A stretch of DNA of 64,000 nucleotides from Synechocystis sp. PCC 7338 (GCF_018282115.1 NZ_CP054306.1:2899488-2963487), one strand, 5' to 3'. Positions 26,974 through 36,557 are shown, numbered from the stretch's first letter. Made by a program: numbers and translations. The notes: generated from the sequence alone by a model not told the origin.

Positions 26974-27718
26974 GTATTTTAATGCCTTACTATTTTAGCA
27001 TTTATTGTGTCATAATCTATGGAGGTAGGTGGTGCCATTAATATGACAAGTTAATGTCAAGTCAATTTTAATCTTTCATCATCATGTTTTATAAGGTGTG
27101 AATTGTAAATTCATAATCAAAGAACTCTTTGCATAAACAATTGAATTTTTGACGAATAAAGCTTTTTTAGTGTAATTGTAATAGACGAAACTTTGGCAAT
27201 TAAATTACATAAATAGTGCTATTTTTATAAGCTTCAATTATTCTCTTTCTTATTTTCATTGGTAGAGCTGTGATTGTTCTCAGGCTCCTTTTATGCGTGC
27301 TATTGTAATATCTTGTCAGGAAGTTTGTGCTGTCTATGTTTCTCTGAGAACTGGAATCGGCTTTCCTTCTACTAATTCCGGCGATCGCCGCTATCCCTCT
27401 CTTTTGGAATGAAAAGCCCAAGCCAATTAATGTTGGTGCCTGACCTGTTCCATTGTTCTTGCCTCTCAATGTCACGATTTGTGAACTTAACCCCATACCT
27501 TATGCCAACATTGCTTGATTTTGTTAAAGTCGATACAGAAAATATTCGTTTTATCTTCCTCAACTTTGTCTAAAAAAGACATCATTGGGAAATTGCCAGG
27601 GATTCTGTCACTTTTATGGTCACAGGATCTGGCCGCAGTGTGACCCAGCATTGTTTTATCCCAACCAATCCTGGGCCGGGGAGGCATAAAACCTTTTGAG
27701 CAATATGGAGGACCGCTG
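26974..27718. other. AT-rich gene-poor stretch upstream of sspB, with a possible transposase scrap
   Basis: The first 230 bases are very AT-rich and should carry the leftward ssp promoter. On the minus strand at about 27205-27270 the frame reads ITALPMKIRKRIIEAYKN, resembling the first residues of IS630 transposases (M...RKRIIEAY), and then breaks down. The rest (27280-27700) gives only short overlapping frames on the minus strand with no family I recognise. A HIP1 octamer is present near 27381. I regard this as a decayed junction of the island with the chromosome. Confidence 0.4.
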
Positions 27719-27955
27719 ATGAATACCGCATCTCCCATTGACTGGGATGAAATGTTTGAGTATTTGCCGGGGACAATAGTAGAACTCAACTCCGAACCGG
27801 GGGTTTTATATCAAATCGACTGTTACAAAACCTGTATGGTTCCACCCATCTGGTTAGTGGGGGATCCACGGCCACGCTATCCTCACCAGATGCGGATTGT
27901 GTCGCGTCAGCAGGTTAAGGCTTGTGAGTTGGAGCTTGAACCATCCTTTGCCTGA
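27719..27955 (+). CDS. Small conserved-looking protein of unknown function
   Basis: 78 residues, MNTASPIDWDEMFEYLPGT at the start, with an acidic first half and a Pro/Arg-rich middle (MVPPIWLVGDPRPRYPHQM). TATGGAGGACCGCTG just before the ATG is a good ribosome site. No domain recognised. It precedes cobQ by 181 bases on the same strand, but functional linkage is not shown. The minus strand across it is also open, though without a credible start. Confidence 0.5.
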   Translation: MNTASPIDWDEMFEYLPGTIVELNSEPGVLYQIDCYKTCMVPPIWLVGDPRPRYPHQMRIVSRQQVKACELELEPSFA

Positions 27956-28136
27956 TGGGAAAGAATCCTGTGATTCCCGAACCTGAAGGCCATGGCAATG
28001 GAGATTTTTCATACAGCAACAGCAACCCAGCCATAACAACAAAAAAAAGCCAAGGTCAACGGTGGAAGACTAGGAGGAGGATAATACAATGGAATATCCC
28101 GCTTAATCCCTCATCAGACCTCAGCAAGAATCGGCT

Positions 28137-29633
28137 ATGAAAGCAATTATGGTGGTTGGTACCACCTCCCATGCCGGGAAATCTTTTCTGACCACCGGTT
28201 TGTGTCGCCTGCTCCATCGTCGGGGTTATCGGGTCACTCCCTTTAAAGGGCAAAACATGGCCCTCAATGCCTTTGTCACCGTTGATGGTGGAGAAATGGG
28301 CCACGCCCAAGCAGTGCAGGCCTGGGCCGCCGGGACTGTTCCCAGGGTGGCCATGAATCCCATTTTGCTCAAACCCCAGGGGGATATGACTTCCCAGGTG
28401 ATTATGTTGGGTAAGGCCGTAGGCACCACCAGGGCCCAGGAATATTACCAAAATTACTTTGACCGGGGCTGGCAGGCGATCGCCGCATCGTTGCACATTT
28501 TAGCTCAGGATTTTGACGTGGTGGTGTGCGAAGGGGCGGGTAGTCCAGCGGAAATTAACCTTAAGCATCGAGATTTGACTAATATGCGGGTGGCCAGCCA
28601 TCTCGGGGCCGCCACTATTCTCATTGCCGACATTGACCGGGGTGGTGTGTTTGCCCATGTTGTCGGGACTTTGCAACTGTTGGAGCCAGAGGAAAGAAAA
28701 TTAATCAAAGGCATCGTCATCAATAAATTTCGCGGCCAACGTTCCCTGTTGGATAGTGGTGTTACCTGGCTAGAAGAATATACCGGCATTCCTGTATTGG
28801 GAGTCATTCCCTATGGGCAAAATCTCTTCTCAGCGGAGGATTCCCTCGATTTGCTGGAAAGGAGCGGTCGCCCCAGCCAAGGAGATATTCGCATAGTAGT
28901 ACTCCGCTTGCCCCGCATTGCTAATTTCACCGATTTTGAGCCCTTGGAGGCGGAATCCGGTGTTTATGTGGAGTATCTTCCCCTAGAAAAGCAGTTGGGC
29001 CACCCCGATGCCGTAATTATTCCCGGCAGTAAAACCACGATCGCCGATCTGCAAGCGTTACAAAACAGTGGCATGGGTCAGCAAATTATGACCTACGTCC
29101 AAGCTGGTGGCACTGTGATGGGCATTTGCGGCGGCTATCAAATGCTGGGGAAAAGTATTGCCGATCCAGAAAATATCGAAGGCAATCTTAGCAATTGCCA
29201 AGGGTTGGGACTCTTACCCCTGACCACGGTCATCACCCCGGAAAAAATTACCCGCCAACAGGAAACCATCACTTGCGCTCCCCAGCCAGGTTTAAGGGTC
29301 ACTGGCTACGAAATCCACCAAGGCATCAGTCGGCGATCGGAACATAGCCAAGACTGTCTGCCCATGTTTGACCGGGAAGAGCTAGGCATGGTTAATGGGC
29401 AACAAAACCTTTGGGGTTGCTACCTCCACGGCCTATTCGATAACGGTGCCTGGCGGCGGTGTTGGTTAAATAACCTACGTCAACGACGGGGCTTGGGGCC
29501 ATTACCAACCGCTATTGGCAATTATCAAGAACAACGGGAAGCCATGTTAGATTCATTAGCAGATTTTGTCGAAGCCCATGTCAACCTCAATCCGATTTTG
29601 CAGTCATTCCCAGGGGAAAATGAAACACTTTAA
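28137..29633 (+). CDS. cobQ: Cobyric acid synthase (adenosylcobyrate a,c-diamide amidotransferase)
   Basis: Amidates the b, d, e and g carboxyls of adenosylcobyrinic a,c-diamide using glutamine. Like its family (498 residues), it has an N-terminal dethiobiotin-synthetase-like ATP domain (VVGTTSHAGKSFLTTGLCR) and a C-terminal class I glutaminase domain with the nucleophile in GICGGYQMLG (about residue 331) and the catalytic His in CYLHGLFDN (about 430). In cyanobacteria it leads to pseudocobalamin. I looked for a cobalamin riboswitch in the 181 bases upstream and did not see the B12 box. HIP1 sites are present, as in core genes. Confidence 0.95.
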   Translation: MKAIMVVGTTSHAGKSFLTTGLCRLLHRRGYRVTPFKGQNMALNAFVTVDGGEMGHAQAVQAWAAGTVPRVAMNPILLKPQGDMTSQVIMLGKAVGTTRAQEYYQNYFDRGWQAIAASLHILAQDFDVVVCEGAGSPAEINLKHRDLTNMRVASHLGAATILIADIDRGGVFAHVVGTLQLLEPEERKLIKGIVINKFRGQRSLLDSGVTWLEEYTGIPVLGVIPYGQNLFSAEDSLDLLERSGRPSQGDIRIVVLRLPRIANFTDFEPLEAESGVYVEYLPLEKQLGHPDAVIIPGSKTTIADLQALQNSGMGQQIMTYVQAGGTVMGICGGYQMLGKSIADPENIEGNLSNCQGLGLLPLTTVITPEKITRQQETITCAPQPGLRVTGYEIHQGISRRSEHSQDCLPMFDREELGMVNGQQNLWGCYLHGLFDNGAWRRCWLNNLRQRRGLGPLPTAIGNYQEQREAMLDSLADFVEAHVNLNPILQSFPGENETL

Positions 29634-29731
29634 TTAATAGTTTTTTAGGATGATGAAAGGAATTGCGGCAGAAGAGGCTTTTGTCACCCAGAATATTGCT
29701 GATGAGTGGACTCAATACACTGGTTAATAGC

Positions 29732-31315
29732 CTAGGATTGTTCGACCACATTTTCCCCCTCCAGGGTGACCAATAACGGCATGATATTTTCCTCCAAGCG
29801 ACCCATGCGAATGAGATCGGCATAGGTTTCTGCTTCGATGTCCAACACCGTCTGGTCAAACTTTTTGTTGGCCACTTCCTGTAATAGGGGATATTCCTGT
29901 AAAAGCAGTTTGAGTTTGTCGGTGACGCTTTGCAACTGGCCTTGGACTAATTCCTGCTTATAACGCAGCCGCTCTGGATTAATGTCAGGAAATTCATCGG
30001 ATTTTTGTATTTCTGCCAACACCCGCCGTAGGGCAATTTGTCGGGATACTAGCTCTGCATACTCCAAGCGTTGGGGTTGATCGCCAATTAAATCCAAGCC
30101 TTTGAGTACAAATTGGGTGGTTAGTCCCTGTACCAATAGGGTGAATAGCACCACACCAAACACAATGTCGATAATGGCCTGTCTCTCGGCGATCGCCTGG
30201 GGCACACTCAGGGCGACGGCAATGGCCACAGACCCCCGCAATCCTCCCCACCACAGCACGGTTTGCTCCTGGAGAGTAATGTGGGTACTGCTAATCTGAT
30301 CACTCACCTTGTTGCTAATCAAGCTCAGACCAAAAACGCTCACTAAGCGAGTCACCACCACTGCCGCAATGGCAATCAAAATCAAATTGAGGTGATCCGA
30401 AAGGCTGCTTAGGCCAATTTGATCACCAATCAACAGGAAGATAATGGAATTAACAAAGAAGGCAACAAATTCCCAAAAAATACTGACAATCAACCTGGTG
30501 CGGGGATTCATGCCAATGCGAGAGCCGTAGTTGCCCAACACCATGCCCACTACCACCACACCAATTACCCCTGATCCCCCCAGGTTTTCCGCCAGAATAT
30601 AGGCACCATAGGCTGACACCAGGGTAAGGGATTGCTCCACAAAGGGAAGGTCAAATCGTTGGGTCAACAAAGATAAGCTAAAACCAATCAGCAGGCCACA
30701 GCCCACCCCAATGCCGATCACTGTGACAAATCGAGCTAGGGTAGTGGACAAATCAAAAGTGCTAGTGCCCAGGGGAATGCCCACCAAAATAAGGAAGACC
30801 ACCACCGCCACGCCGTCGTTAAACAGGCTCTCCCCTTCCATTAACGTATTTAGTTTTTTGCTAGCCCCCAACTCTTTAAACAGGGCAATTACCGACACCG
30901 GATCCGTGGCTGAAAGGGCCGCTGCCGCTAAAAAGGCGATCGCCAACTCCATGCCCCCCCAGTGGGAAAGGGGAAAGGCAATGCCCACCACACAGATGAC
31001 CACCCCGAAGGTGGCAAAGAGGATAATGGGAAACCAATTTTCTTTGAGATTGCGCCACTGCAAATTCCACGCCGCTTCAAACAAGAGGGGAGGCAGAAAA
31101 ATTTCCATGATCAATTCCGGCGATAAATTGATCAGTTTCACATCCACAAAGGCTAGGGCCATGCCCACAATTACCAACAGCAGGGTGTAGGGAATTTTCC
31201 GCAGAATTGGCACGGTCTTGGACAGGGTCGCAATGCTTAGGGAAACCGAGAGCACAATTAGGAATTGCTCTAGGTTATAGGAAATCGAGAGGGATTCGTT
31301 GACCGCTGTATCCAC
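29732..31315 (-). CDS. nhaS1: Na+/H+ antiporter of the CPA1 family, NhaS1-like
   Basis: Membrane antiporter of 527 residues with about 12 hydrophobic segments in the first 400 residues and a cytoplasmic C-terminal tail of about 120. The ion-binding ATDPVSVIALFKELG motif (about residue 137) is that of CPA1 exchangers, and ESLFNDGVAVVVF follows as expected. The tail (LVSRQIALRRVLAEIQKS and onward) may be regulatory. It lies divergent from the ndhR-like regulator, the same pairing that I recall for slr1595/sll1594 in Synechocystis. This supports the NhaS1 assignment. Confidence 0.87.
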   Translation of the reverse strand: MDTAVNESLSISYNLEQFLIVLSVSLSIATLSKTVPILRKIPYTLLLVIVGMALAFVDVKLINLSPELIMEIFLPPLLFEAAWNLQWRNLKENWFPIILFATFGVVICVVGIAFPLSHWGGMELAIAFLAAAALSATDPVSVIALFKELGASKKLNTLMEGESLFNDGVAVVVFLILVGIPLGTSTFDLSTTLARFVTVIGIGVGCGLLIGFSLSLLTQRFDLPFVEQSLTLVSAYGAYILAENLGGSGVIGVVVVGMVLGNYGSRIGMNPRTRLIVSIFWEFVAFFVNSIIFLLIGDQIGLSSLSDHLNLILIAIAAVVVTRLVSVFGLSLISNKVSDQISSTHITLQEQTVLWWGGLRGSVAIAVALSVPQAIAERQAIIDIVFGVVLFTLLVQGLTTQFVLKGLDLIGDQPQRLEYAELVSRQIALRRVLAEIQKSDEFPDINPERLRYKQELVQGQLQSVTDKLKLLLQEYPLLQEVANKKFDQTVLDIEAETYADLIRMGRLEENIMPLLVTLEGENVVEQS

Positions 31316-31765
31316 GGTTTAGGCTCCTTTCTGGCTGAAATCTCCCCCATTATGGGGCCACTCCGGTCTGAGAGCAAAGTAAAACCTAGAGTTTGGGCCA
31401 GTCCATGGCCAGCTAAGCAGATTTTTTCTGAGGCAAAAGTCCATTGATCTGGAGGGCAACCAAAGAATAAACCGAGATGACCATCCATTAATTCCAATTC
31501 ACCAGACTGAGCTTGTCAAAATCATTGGTTTTATTCTATCATCAATTATCTGATAACAATCTCAGGTCTATGCAAGTGAAGATCATGGCCATTAGTTTAT
31601 CCCAGTTATTGACTCCAGCGCGGCCTAGACCCAAGCCCGGCCAGGACTGGCAACCAAAAATTACCGAAATTTAGCTTCAGTTCCAGTCCAGTCTGGGTTT
31701 GAAAAAATTTTAATCCGTCTCCCCAAATTGTCCATCCCCATCTAATCACCATCTTCATCAAGGAC
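31316..31765. promoter_or_regulatory. Divergent control region between nhaS1 and ndhR
   Basis: 450 bases without a gene between two divergent starts. LysR regulators usually bind such spacers. An ATCAAT half-site sits near 31549 and TCATTG near 31532, resembling the TCAATG/ATCAAT halves that I recall for NdhR, but the spacing is wrong for a firm call. No hairpin or riboswitch was recognised. Confidence 0.35.
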
Positions 31766-32713
31766 ATGCAAGCAACCTTACACCAATTAAAAGTTTTTGA
31801 AGCCACCGCTAGACATGGCAGTTTCACCAGGGCGGCAGAGGAACTGTACATTACCCAACCCACCGTTTCTAGCCAAATTAAACAGTTATCTAAAACCGTA
31901 GGGCTTCCCCTGTTTGAACAGATTGGCAAACGACTCTACCTGACGGAAGCGGGGCAGGAACTGCTGGTCACTTGTCAAGATATTTTTCGCCGCCTAGATA
32001 ACTTTGCCATGAAGGTGGCAGACATCAAGGGCACAAAACAGGGGCGTTTACGCTTGGCGGTAATTACCACGGCAAAATATTTTATTCCCCGTTTACTGGG
32101 GGAATTTATCCAAAAATACCCTGGCATCGAAGTCTCTCTCAAGGTGACTAACCATGAGCAGATTCGTCATCGGATGCAAAATAATGAAGATGATTTGTAC
32201 ATTGTTAGTGAGCCGCCGGAAGAAATTGACCTTAATTACCAGCCTTTTTTAGATAATCCCTTGGTGGTCATTGCCCGTCGGGACCATCCCCTAGCGGGAA
32301 AAAGCAATGTTCCCATTACGGCGTTAAATAATGAAGCGTTCATTATGCGGGAAAAGGGCTCCGGTACTCGTTTAGCAGTACAAAATTTGTTCCACCGCCA
32401 CTATGTTGATGTGCGGGTTCGCCTGGAATTGGGCAGTAATGAAGCGATTAAACAGGCGATCGCCGGTGGCATGGGCATTTCTGTATTATCCCAACATACC
32501 CTGGTGTCGGAGGGTGCCCGCAGTGAGCTGGCTATTTTGGACATTGACGAATTCCCCATCAAACGCCGTTGGTACGTGGCTAACCTGGCGGGCAAACAAC
32601 TGTCGGTTATTACCCAAACCTTTTTGGACTATCTCACGGCCGTTACCAAAAATATGCCACCCCCATTTGCGGAGGAGTTTTCCACTGCGAAATCCGTGGT
32701 GGAAATTTCCTAG
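31766..32713 (+). CDS. ndhR: LysR-type regulator NdhR/CcmR of CO2-uptake genes
   Basis: 315 residues. The N-terminal winged helix-turn-helix is TLHQLKVFEATARHGSFTRAAEELYITQPTVSSQIKQL (residues 4-41), and the effector-binding periplasmic-type domain follows (GRLRLAVITTAKYFIPRLL onward). The NdhR/CmpR branch of LysR proteins is recognised by LHQLKVFEA and GLPLFEQIGKRLYLTEAGQ. In Synechocystis, NdhR represses ndhF3-type CO2 and bicarbonate uptake genes, with 2-oxoglutarate or 2-phosphoglycolate as signals. Divergence from nhaS1 favours NdhR over CmpR. A cupB gene, part of the constitutive CO2-uptake complex, is at 51 kb. Confidence 0.85.
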   Translation: MQATLHQLKVFEATARHGSFTRAAEELYITQPTVSSQIKQLSKTVGLPLFEQIGKRLYLTEAGQELLVTCQDIFRRLDNFAMKVADIKGTKQGRLRLAVITTAKYFIPRLLGEFIQKYPGIEVSLKVTNHEQIRHRMQNNEDDLYIVSEPPEEIDLNYQPFLDNPLVVIARRDHPLAGKSNVPITALNNEAFIMREKGSGTRLAVQNLFHRHYVDVRVRLELGSNEAIKQAIAGGMGISVLSQHTLVSEGARSELAILDIDEFPIKRRWYVANLAGKQLSVITQTFLDYLTAVTKNMPPPFAEEFSTAKSVVEIS

Positions 32714-32928
32714 TTCCTAGCTGGTTGGGAATGGTACAGCGAGTTCAACTCCGTTGATTTGAGTATGGCCTTGGCAATTGTAGTTTTGCCTCGTTTTGCT
32801 TCTGTGTGCCATCTGAAAGTTGTTCATGACGCAGAAGTAGCGCCAATTCAAAGTTGAAGCGCATCAAAATTTGATGAAATACCTCAAAAGGAGTGCGATT
32901 AAGTAAGTTTTTTTGTTTTATTCAGCTA

Positions 32929-33873
32929 TAGCAAAGATTGCTAAGGTTAGGACATAATGTATGGAAAGAGTTAGGAAAAAAGCGATGCCAGCCCCCTACA
33001 GTGTAGATCTAAGAGAGAAAGCGGTAAGTGCAGTAGAAAAAGGAGAGAAGAAAAGCCATGTCTGCCGAACACTGAACATTAGTCGCAACACCTTAGACCT
33101 ATGGATAAAAAAGAAGAAAGAAACAGGAAGTGTGGCCGCGAAGAGAGATTATGAGCGTGGTCCACGACCGAAAATAGATGATTTGGATAAATTCAGAGAA
33201 TTTGCGGAGGAGAACGGTCATTTAACGCAAAAACAAATGGCAGAAAAATGGCCAGAGTCCGTAAGTAGAATAAGAATAAGTAAGGCTCTAAAGAAAATAG
33301 GGTTTACTAGAAAAAAAAACTTATATTTACAGGGAAATAGAAGAGGAAGCGAGAAAGGCATTTGAAGATGAAATCAAGCAATATGCGGCAGAAAAACTGA
33401 TTTATATGGATCAAGCCGGTCTAGATGACACTCTAGACTACCCCTATGGGTACTGTCATAAATCAGAGAGATTAAAGGCGAGCAAATTAGGACATAGAAC
33501 CAAGAGAGTCAGCATAATAAGTTGTTGGTGGAATGGAACAACAATAGCTCCAATGATATTTGAAGGATACTGTAACGCTCAAGTAGTATGCACGTGGATA
33601 GAAGAAATGTTATTACCAGAGTTAATACCAGGTCAGATACTAATCATGGATAATGCAAGCTTTCATCCGAAAGAAAGAATAAAGGCATTGGTAGCAAAAG
33701 CTGGGTGTGAGGTTATATTTTTACCACCATATTCACCAGACTTGAACAAAATTGAGAAGTTCTGGGCGAGACTAAAACGTTATGTTTCCCAACTTGTTAG
33801 TAATGGAGAATCGCTGATTTCTGCATTGGATATAGCGTTGAGAGAAATGTCCTAACTATCTCGTCCTTTGCTA
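32929..33873 (+). mobile_element. ISY100-like IS630/Tc1-mariner insertion sequence, copy B
   Basis: Same length as copy A (945 bases with the same ends) and inverted relative to it. The flanks are CAGCTATA|GCAAAG on the left and CTTTGC|TATGG on the right, so a TA duplication is present if GCAAAG is taken as the first base of the element. It sits between ndhR and the integrase remnant, whose C-terminal end it may have removed. Only a couple of base differences from copy A were noticed (Pro to Ser codon near 33257), so the two copies are recent or homogenised. Confidence 0.85.
32985..33855 (+). CDS. ISY100-like transposase, two frames joined at an A9 run
   Basis: First frame from MPAPYSVDLREK at 32985 to the nine-A tract at 33311-33319, then the catalytic frame one base ahead to the stop at 33855. 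Motifs as in copy A: helix-turn-helix near the start, then YMDQAGLDD, IMDNASFHP and NKIEKFW. The +1 relation between the frames is identical in both copies, so either both descend from one frame-disrupted element or slippage on the A tract is used. Eight or eleven As would make one continuous frame. Confidence 0.75.
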
Positions 33874-33893
33874 TGGTTCTCCCTAGCCATAGC

Positions 33894-34656
33894 TTAGATA
33901 GACTGCTTCATATTGCTAGGACATAGCTCTTGATAGACTTTTGGGTCTAGCTTCCACACGCGCTTCCAAGCGAATAGAAACGTCACCAAGTCAGCGTAGT
34001 GCTGGTAGTAACGATCCGTTCTAAAGGCCGCCAAGATGGCTTGAATCTCAGGCAATGTAAATGACTTAACTTTCTGCTTAGGGGCTGGTTTTACCCGCTC
34101 TAAAAGGATGCCCATGGGTTTTGTCCGAGTGTCTGCTCAGCCCAATTCCAACAGGACTTAACCAGGGTTAGGTAGTCTTTAGCCGTTCGTTCGACCACTC
34201 GCTTTCGCAAGTACTCGGCAAAAGGGACGGCACTGGCCTCATCCACAGTGTCTGCTGGCTTAGTTGAGAAAAATATGTCTAAATGTCGCTGCATAGCTCT
34301 ATATCGGCACAGACTGCCCACCTGCAAGTCTTTGACTTTGGTCTGAACCGCAGTGAATTTCTCAAATAGCCTAGTCACGGTGGTTGCCTCGCGCCTTTTA
34401 GCGGCAGCTTGGGTGGCTTGTACTTCTTGAGGGTCTCATCAAAGTTGCCGGAGGCAATATCCAGTTCGATCTGAGTCGATTTCTGCTGGGCCACGATGCG
34501 ATTGACTCGAGAATCAGGCAAACCAACGGCTATGTAATGGCGTGTGCCTCCATAGGTAAAGCGTAATCTCAGCCTGCCTTTATCACTTTCTACCTTGACA
34601 AGGCTTCTATCTAGGTCGCGGCTCAGCGTCGGGCGTGCCGCTACGGGGAGTTGCAT
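33894..34656 (-). pseudogene. Decayed phage-type tyrosine integrase next to tRNA-Pro
   Basis: Three consecutive leftward frames together read as one integrase. 34375-34656 is the arm-binding region (LRLRFTYGGTRHYIAVGLPD). 34100-34378 is the core-binding SAM-like part (LTLVKSCWNWAEQ). 33894-34115 begins the catalytic domain (FTLPEIQAILAAFRTD then YADLVTFLF). Frameshifts occur near 34377 and 34108, and the catalytic Arg-His-Arg-Tyr part is gone at the end near the ISY100 copy. It begins 147 bases beyond the 3' end of tRNA-Pro, the standard position for an integrative element using that tRNA as its target. Confidence 0.78.
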
Positions 34657-34803
34657 AGTAAGTCATCTTCCTACCAATTTCCTACCACTCAGACGTCCAA
34701 AAATGGCCAACCTCACCCCCCTGATTGACAATATGCTCTAAGGTCATCAAAAAGTTGATGCGTCGGCTACAAGGCGCTTCTGCAGCAGTAGGTTTTAGAA
34801 GAA

Positions 34804-34877
34804 TCGGGATGACAGGATTCGAACCTGCGGCCCCTTCGTCCCGAACGAAGTGCGCTACCAAGCTGCGCTACATCCCG
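34804..34877 (-). tRNA. tRNA-Pro(CGG)
   Basis: Minus-strand cloverleaf of 74 bases. The acceptor CGGGATG pairs with CATCCCG, the anticodon stem is CTTCG/CGAAG with loop TTCGGGA giving anticodon CGG, and the T-loop is TTCGAAT. CCA is not encoded. The 3' half is a likely attachment site for the neighbouring decayed integrase. I did not see a second copy of the 3' end elsewhere in the window. Confidence 0.95.
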
Positions 34878-34943
34878 CAATTCAGCCTTAAGATCCTAGC
34901 ATAGGACATATCCTTTCTGTTTTGTTATTGAATACCTCCCTGT

Positions 34944-36359
34944 TTAGCCATCAGCCCAATTTTGTTTTTCTTCAGTGGAATCATCCTCGTCGTTAGCGTT
35001 TTCTCCCTCTCCATCTTCTGAATTTGTTGCATCGGATGAATCAGTTGGTTGCTCTGGCAGATCTTCTAGTTCACTGGCGATCGCCTCAGTGACTTGTTCT
35101 GGTGTGACTTCGGGCTCATCCCCCCCCTGCCCCGGCTGAATTTCAGTTGCGGGATCGGTAACGTCTTCCACTGTTTCCTCAATTACCACCGCCATTGCTT
35201 CAGAAGTCGGGGGAGAAATATCTTCCGTCTCTTCTTCTGCTTCCTCCTGGGTTATGTGGTCATCTTGCTCCACCACATCTATGGGCTGTTCTTGTTCAGC
35301 GACATTTCCTGAGTCAGGCACCTCCACTAAGGTGATTTGCTGTTCAATTTGTACCGTTTCCACCACGGCAATTACCTGAGTTTCATCAGTTTCATTATTT
35401 TCTTCCTTGTCATCGGCAATCCCGTCGGAATTTTCCAGCACGCCATCGGAATTAACTGACGATAAATCTTCTCCCCAATCTTCCCCATCATCCCAGTCAT
35501 CGCTTTCAACATTGGCGCTCTCAGATTCAAGGTTTAGGGTCTGTTCCACCACTGTTGGGGTTGATTGCTCCGCTTTAGCAGGGGGGCTAGCGGGCTTTTT
35601 ACGACCAAACAAACGCTGGAAGAGTTTTGATTTCGGTTTTTTCAGCAAAACTTCCTCTGATTGATCGGCGGAAGACTTAGCCGTTTTTTCTTCCGCCTGA
35701 TTAGATGTTTCGACAATTTTTTCCACTGCTTCCTCCGCTTTTTCTACCACCTCTTCTGCCACAGTCTCAGCAACTTCATTCAATTCCTCCACCATGGTTT
35801 CCGCCGTTTCTATGACACCTTCCACTTCCTCGGAAATATCTGGATTCTCTTGGGTTATAGCTTCGGGAACTTCTTCGGTGATGGGAGACGGAACATTCAC
35901 CGGGATAGAATCTTCCCCTAACTCTGATTGTTCACCGGTTGCTGGTAAGTCCTGTTTAACCGCTGCCGTCCCCGGTTCAATTTCGGTTTCAGTCTGTTTT
36001 CCGTCAGCATCTTTATCCTTTGCTAAAGCTTTGGCTTTGGGTTTACGTTGCAAGCCCCCGGCCAACCAATCCAACAGGGAAAAACTCGGAACTTCCACAA
36101 TGGATTGTCTGGCGATCGCCGCCCGGAGTCGGAGAGTTTGCCAAGCGAAGGCCAGGACTAATACCACCACGGCCACTTGGCCGAGGAGAATTGCTCCAGT
36201 GAAATGTTGGGCACAGTTCCAGAGCACCAGGCCATAGAAAAAGCCCACGCCACTCCAAAGGAAATCGTCCTTGCGATGCAGTTTGGGGGCAAAAAATGCC
36301 GAAAAGAAAAAAGCTAGACTGGCTAAGGCCACTGCACCGGATAGCATCAACGCCAACAT
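34944..36359 (-). CDS. Ycf66-family membrane protein with a long acidic tail
   Basis: 471 residues. The first 95 hold three hydrophobic segments (MLALMLSGAVALASLAFFFS, VGFFYGLVLWNC, VAVVVLVLAFAWQTLRLRAA), which match the Ycf66 family found in cyanobacteria and some plastids. The remaining 370 residues are extremely rich in Glu, Asp, Thr and Val with one short basic patch (KLFQRLFGRKKP, near 240), and look disordered. The tail is much longer than in plastid Ycf66. Function unknown; a thylakoid location is likely but not shown. It starts on the minus strand, 67 bases beyond tRNA-Pro. Confidence 0.72.
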   Translation of the reverse strand: MLALMLSGAVALASLAFFFSAFFAPKLHRKDDFLWSGVGFFYGLVLWNCAQHFTGAILLGQVAVVVLVLAFAWQTLRLRAAIARQSIVEVPSFSLLDWLAGGLQRKPKAKALAKDKDADGKQTETEIEPGTAAVKQDLPATGEQSELGEDSIPVNVPSPITEEVPEAITQENPDISEEVEGVIETAETMVEELNEVAETVAEEVVEKAEEAVEKIVETSNQAEEKTAKSSADQSEEVLLKKPKSKLFQRLFGRKKPASPPAKAEQSTPTVVEQTLNLESESANVESDDWDDGEDWGEDLSSVNSDGVLENSDGIADDKEENNETDETQVIAVVETVQIEQQITLVEVPDSGNVAEQEQPIDVVEQDDHITQEEAEEETEDISPPTSEAMAVVIEETVEDVTDPATEIQPGQGGDEPEVTPEQVTEAIASELEDLPEQPTDSSDATNSEDGEGENANDEDDSTEEKQNWADG

Positions 36360-36557
36360 CGGAAGTTACTCCATCGAGAAATTCACCTTTCCATTCTGCG
36401 TTATCTTGACCTTCCTGTTCAATTATCGTCCCCGGCTAACCCCGCGCTTTACCCCCCAATGGCAAGGAGCAGGAACCGTAATGGAAGATTCTGCTCCTCT
36501 GTGGATTTGTCCATGGGAAGCTGTCTGGGATACCAACAAAAACTACAGCCGATCGCC

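Noticed and set aside
27487-27789. Minus-strand 100-residue frame
   Set aside because: Overlaps the supported 78-residue gene on the plus strand, has no family resemblance and no credible ribosome site.
27956-28136. Cobalamin riboswitch ahead of cobQ
   Set aside because: No B12-box sequence or supporting stems were seen in the 181 bases.
30711-31190. 159-residue plus-strand frame within nhaS1
   Set aside because: Antisense shadow of a membrane protein gene, with no motif of its own.
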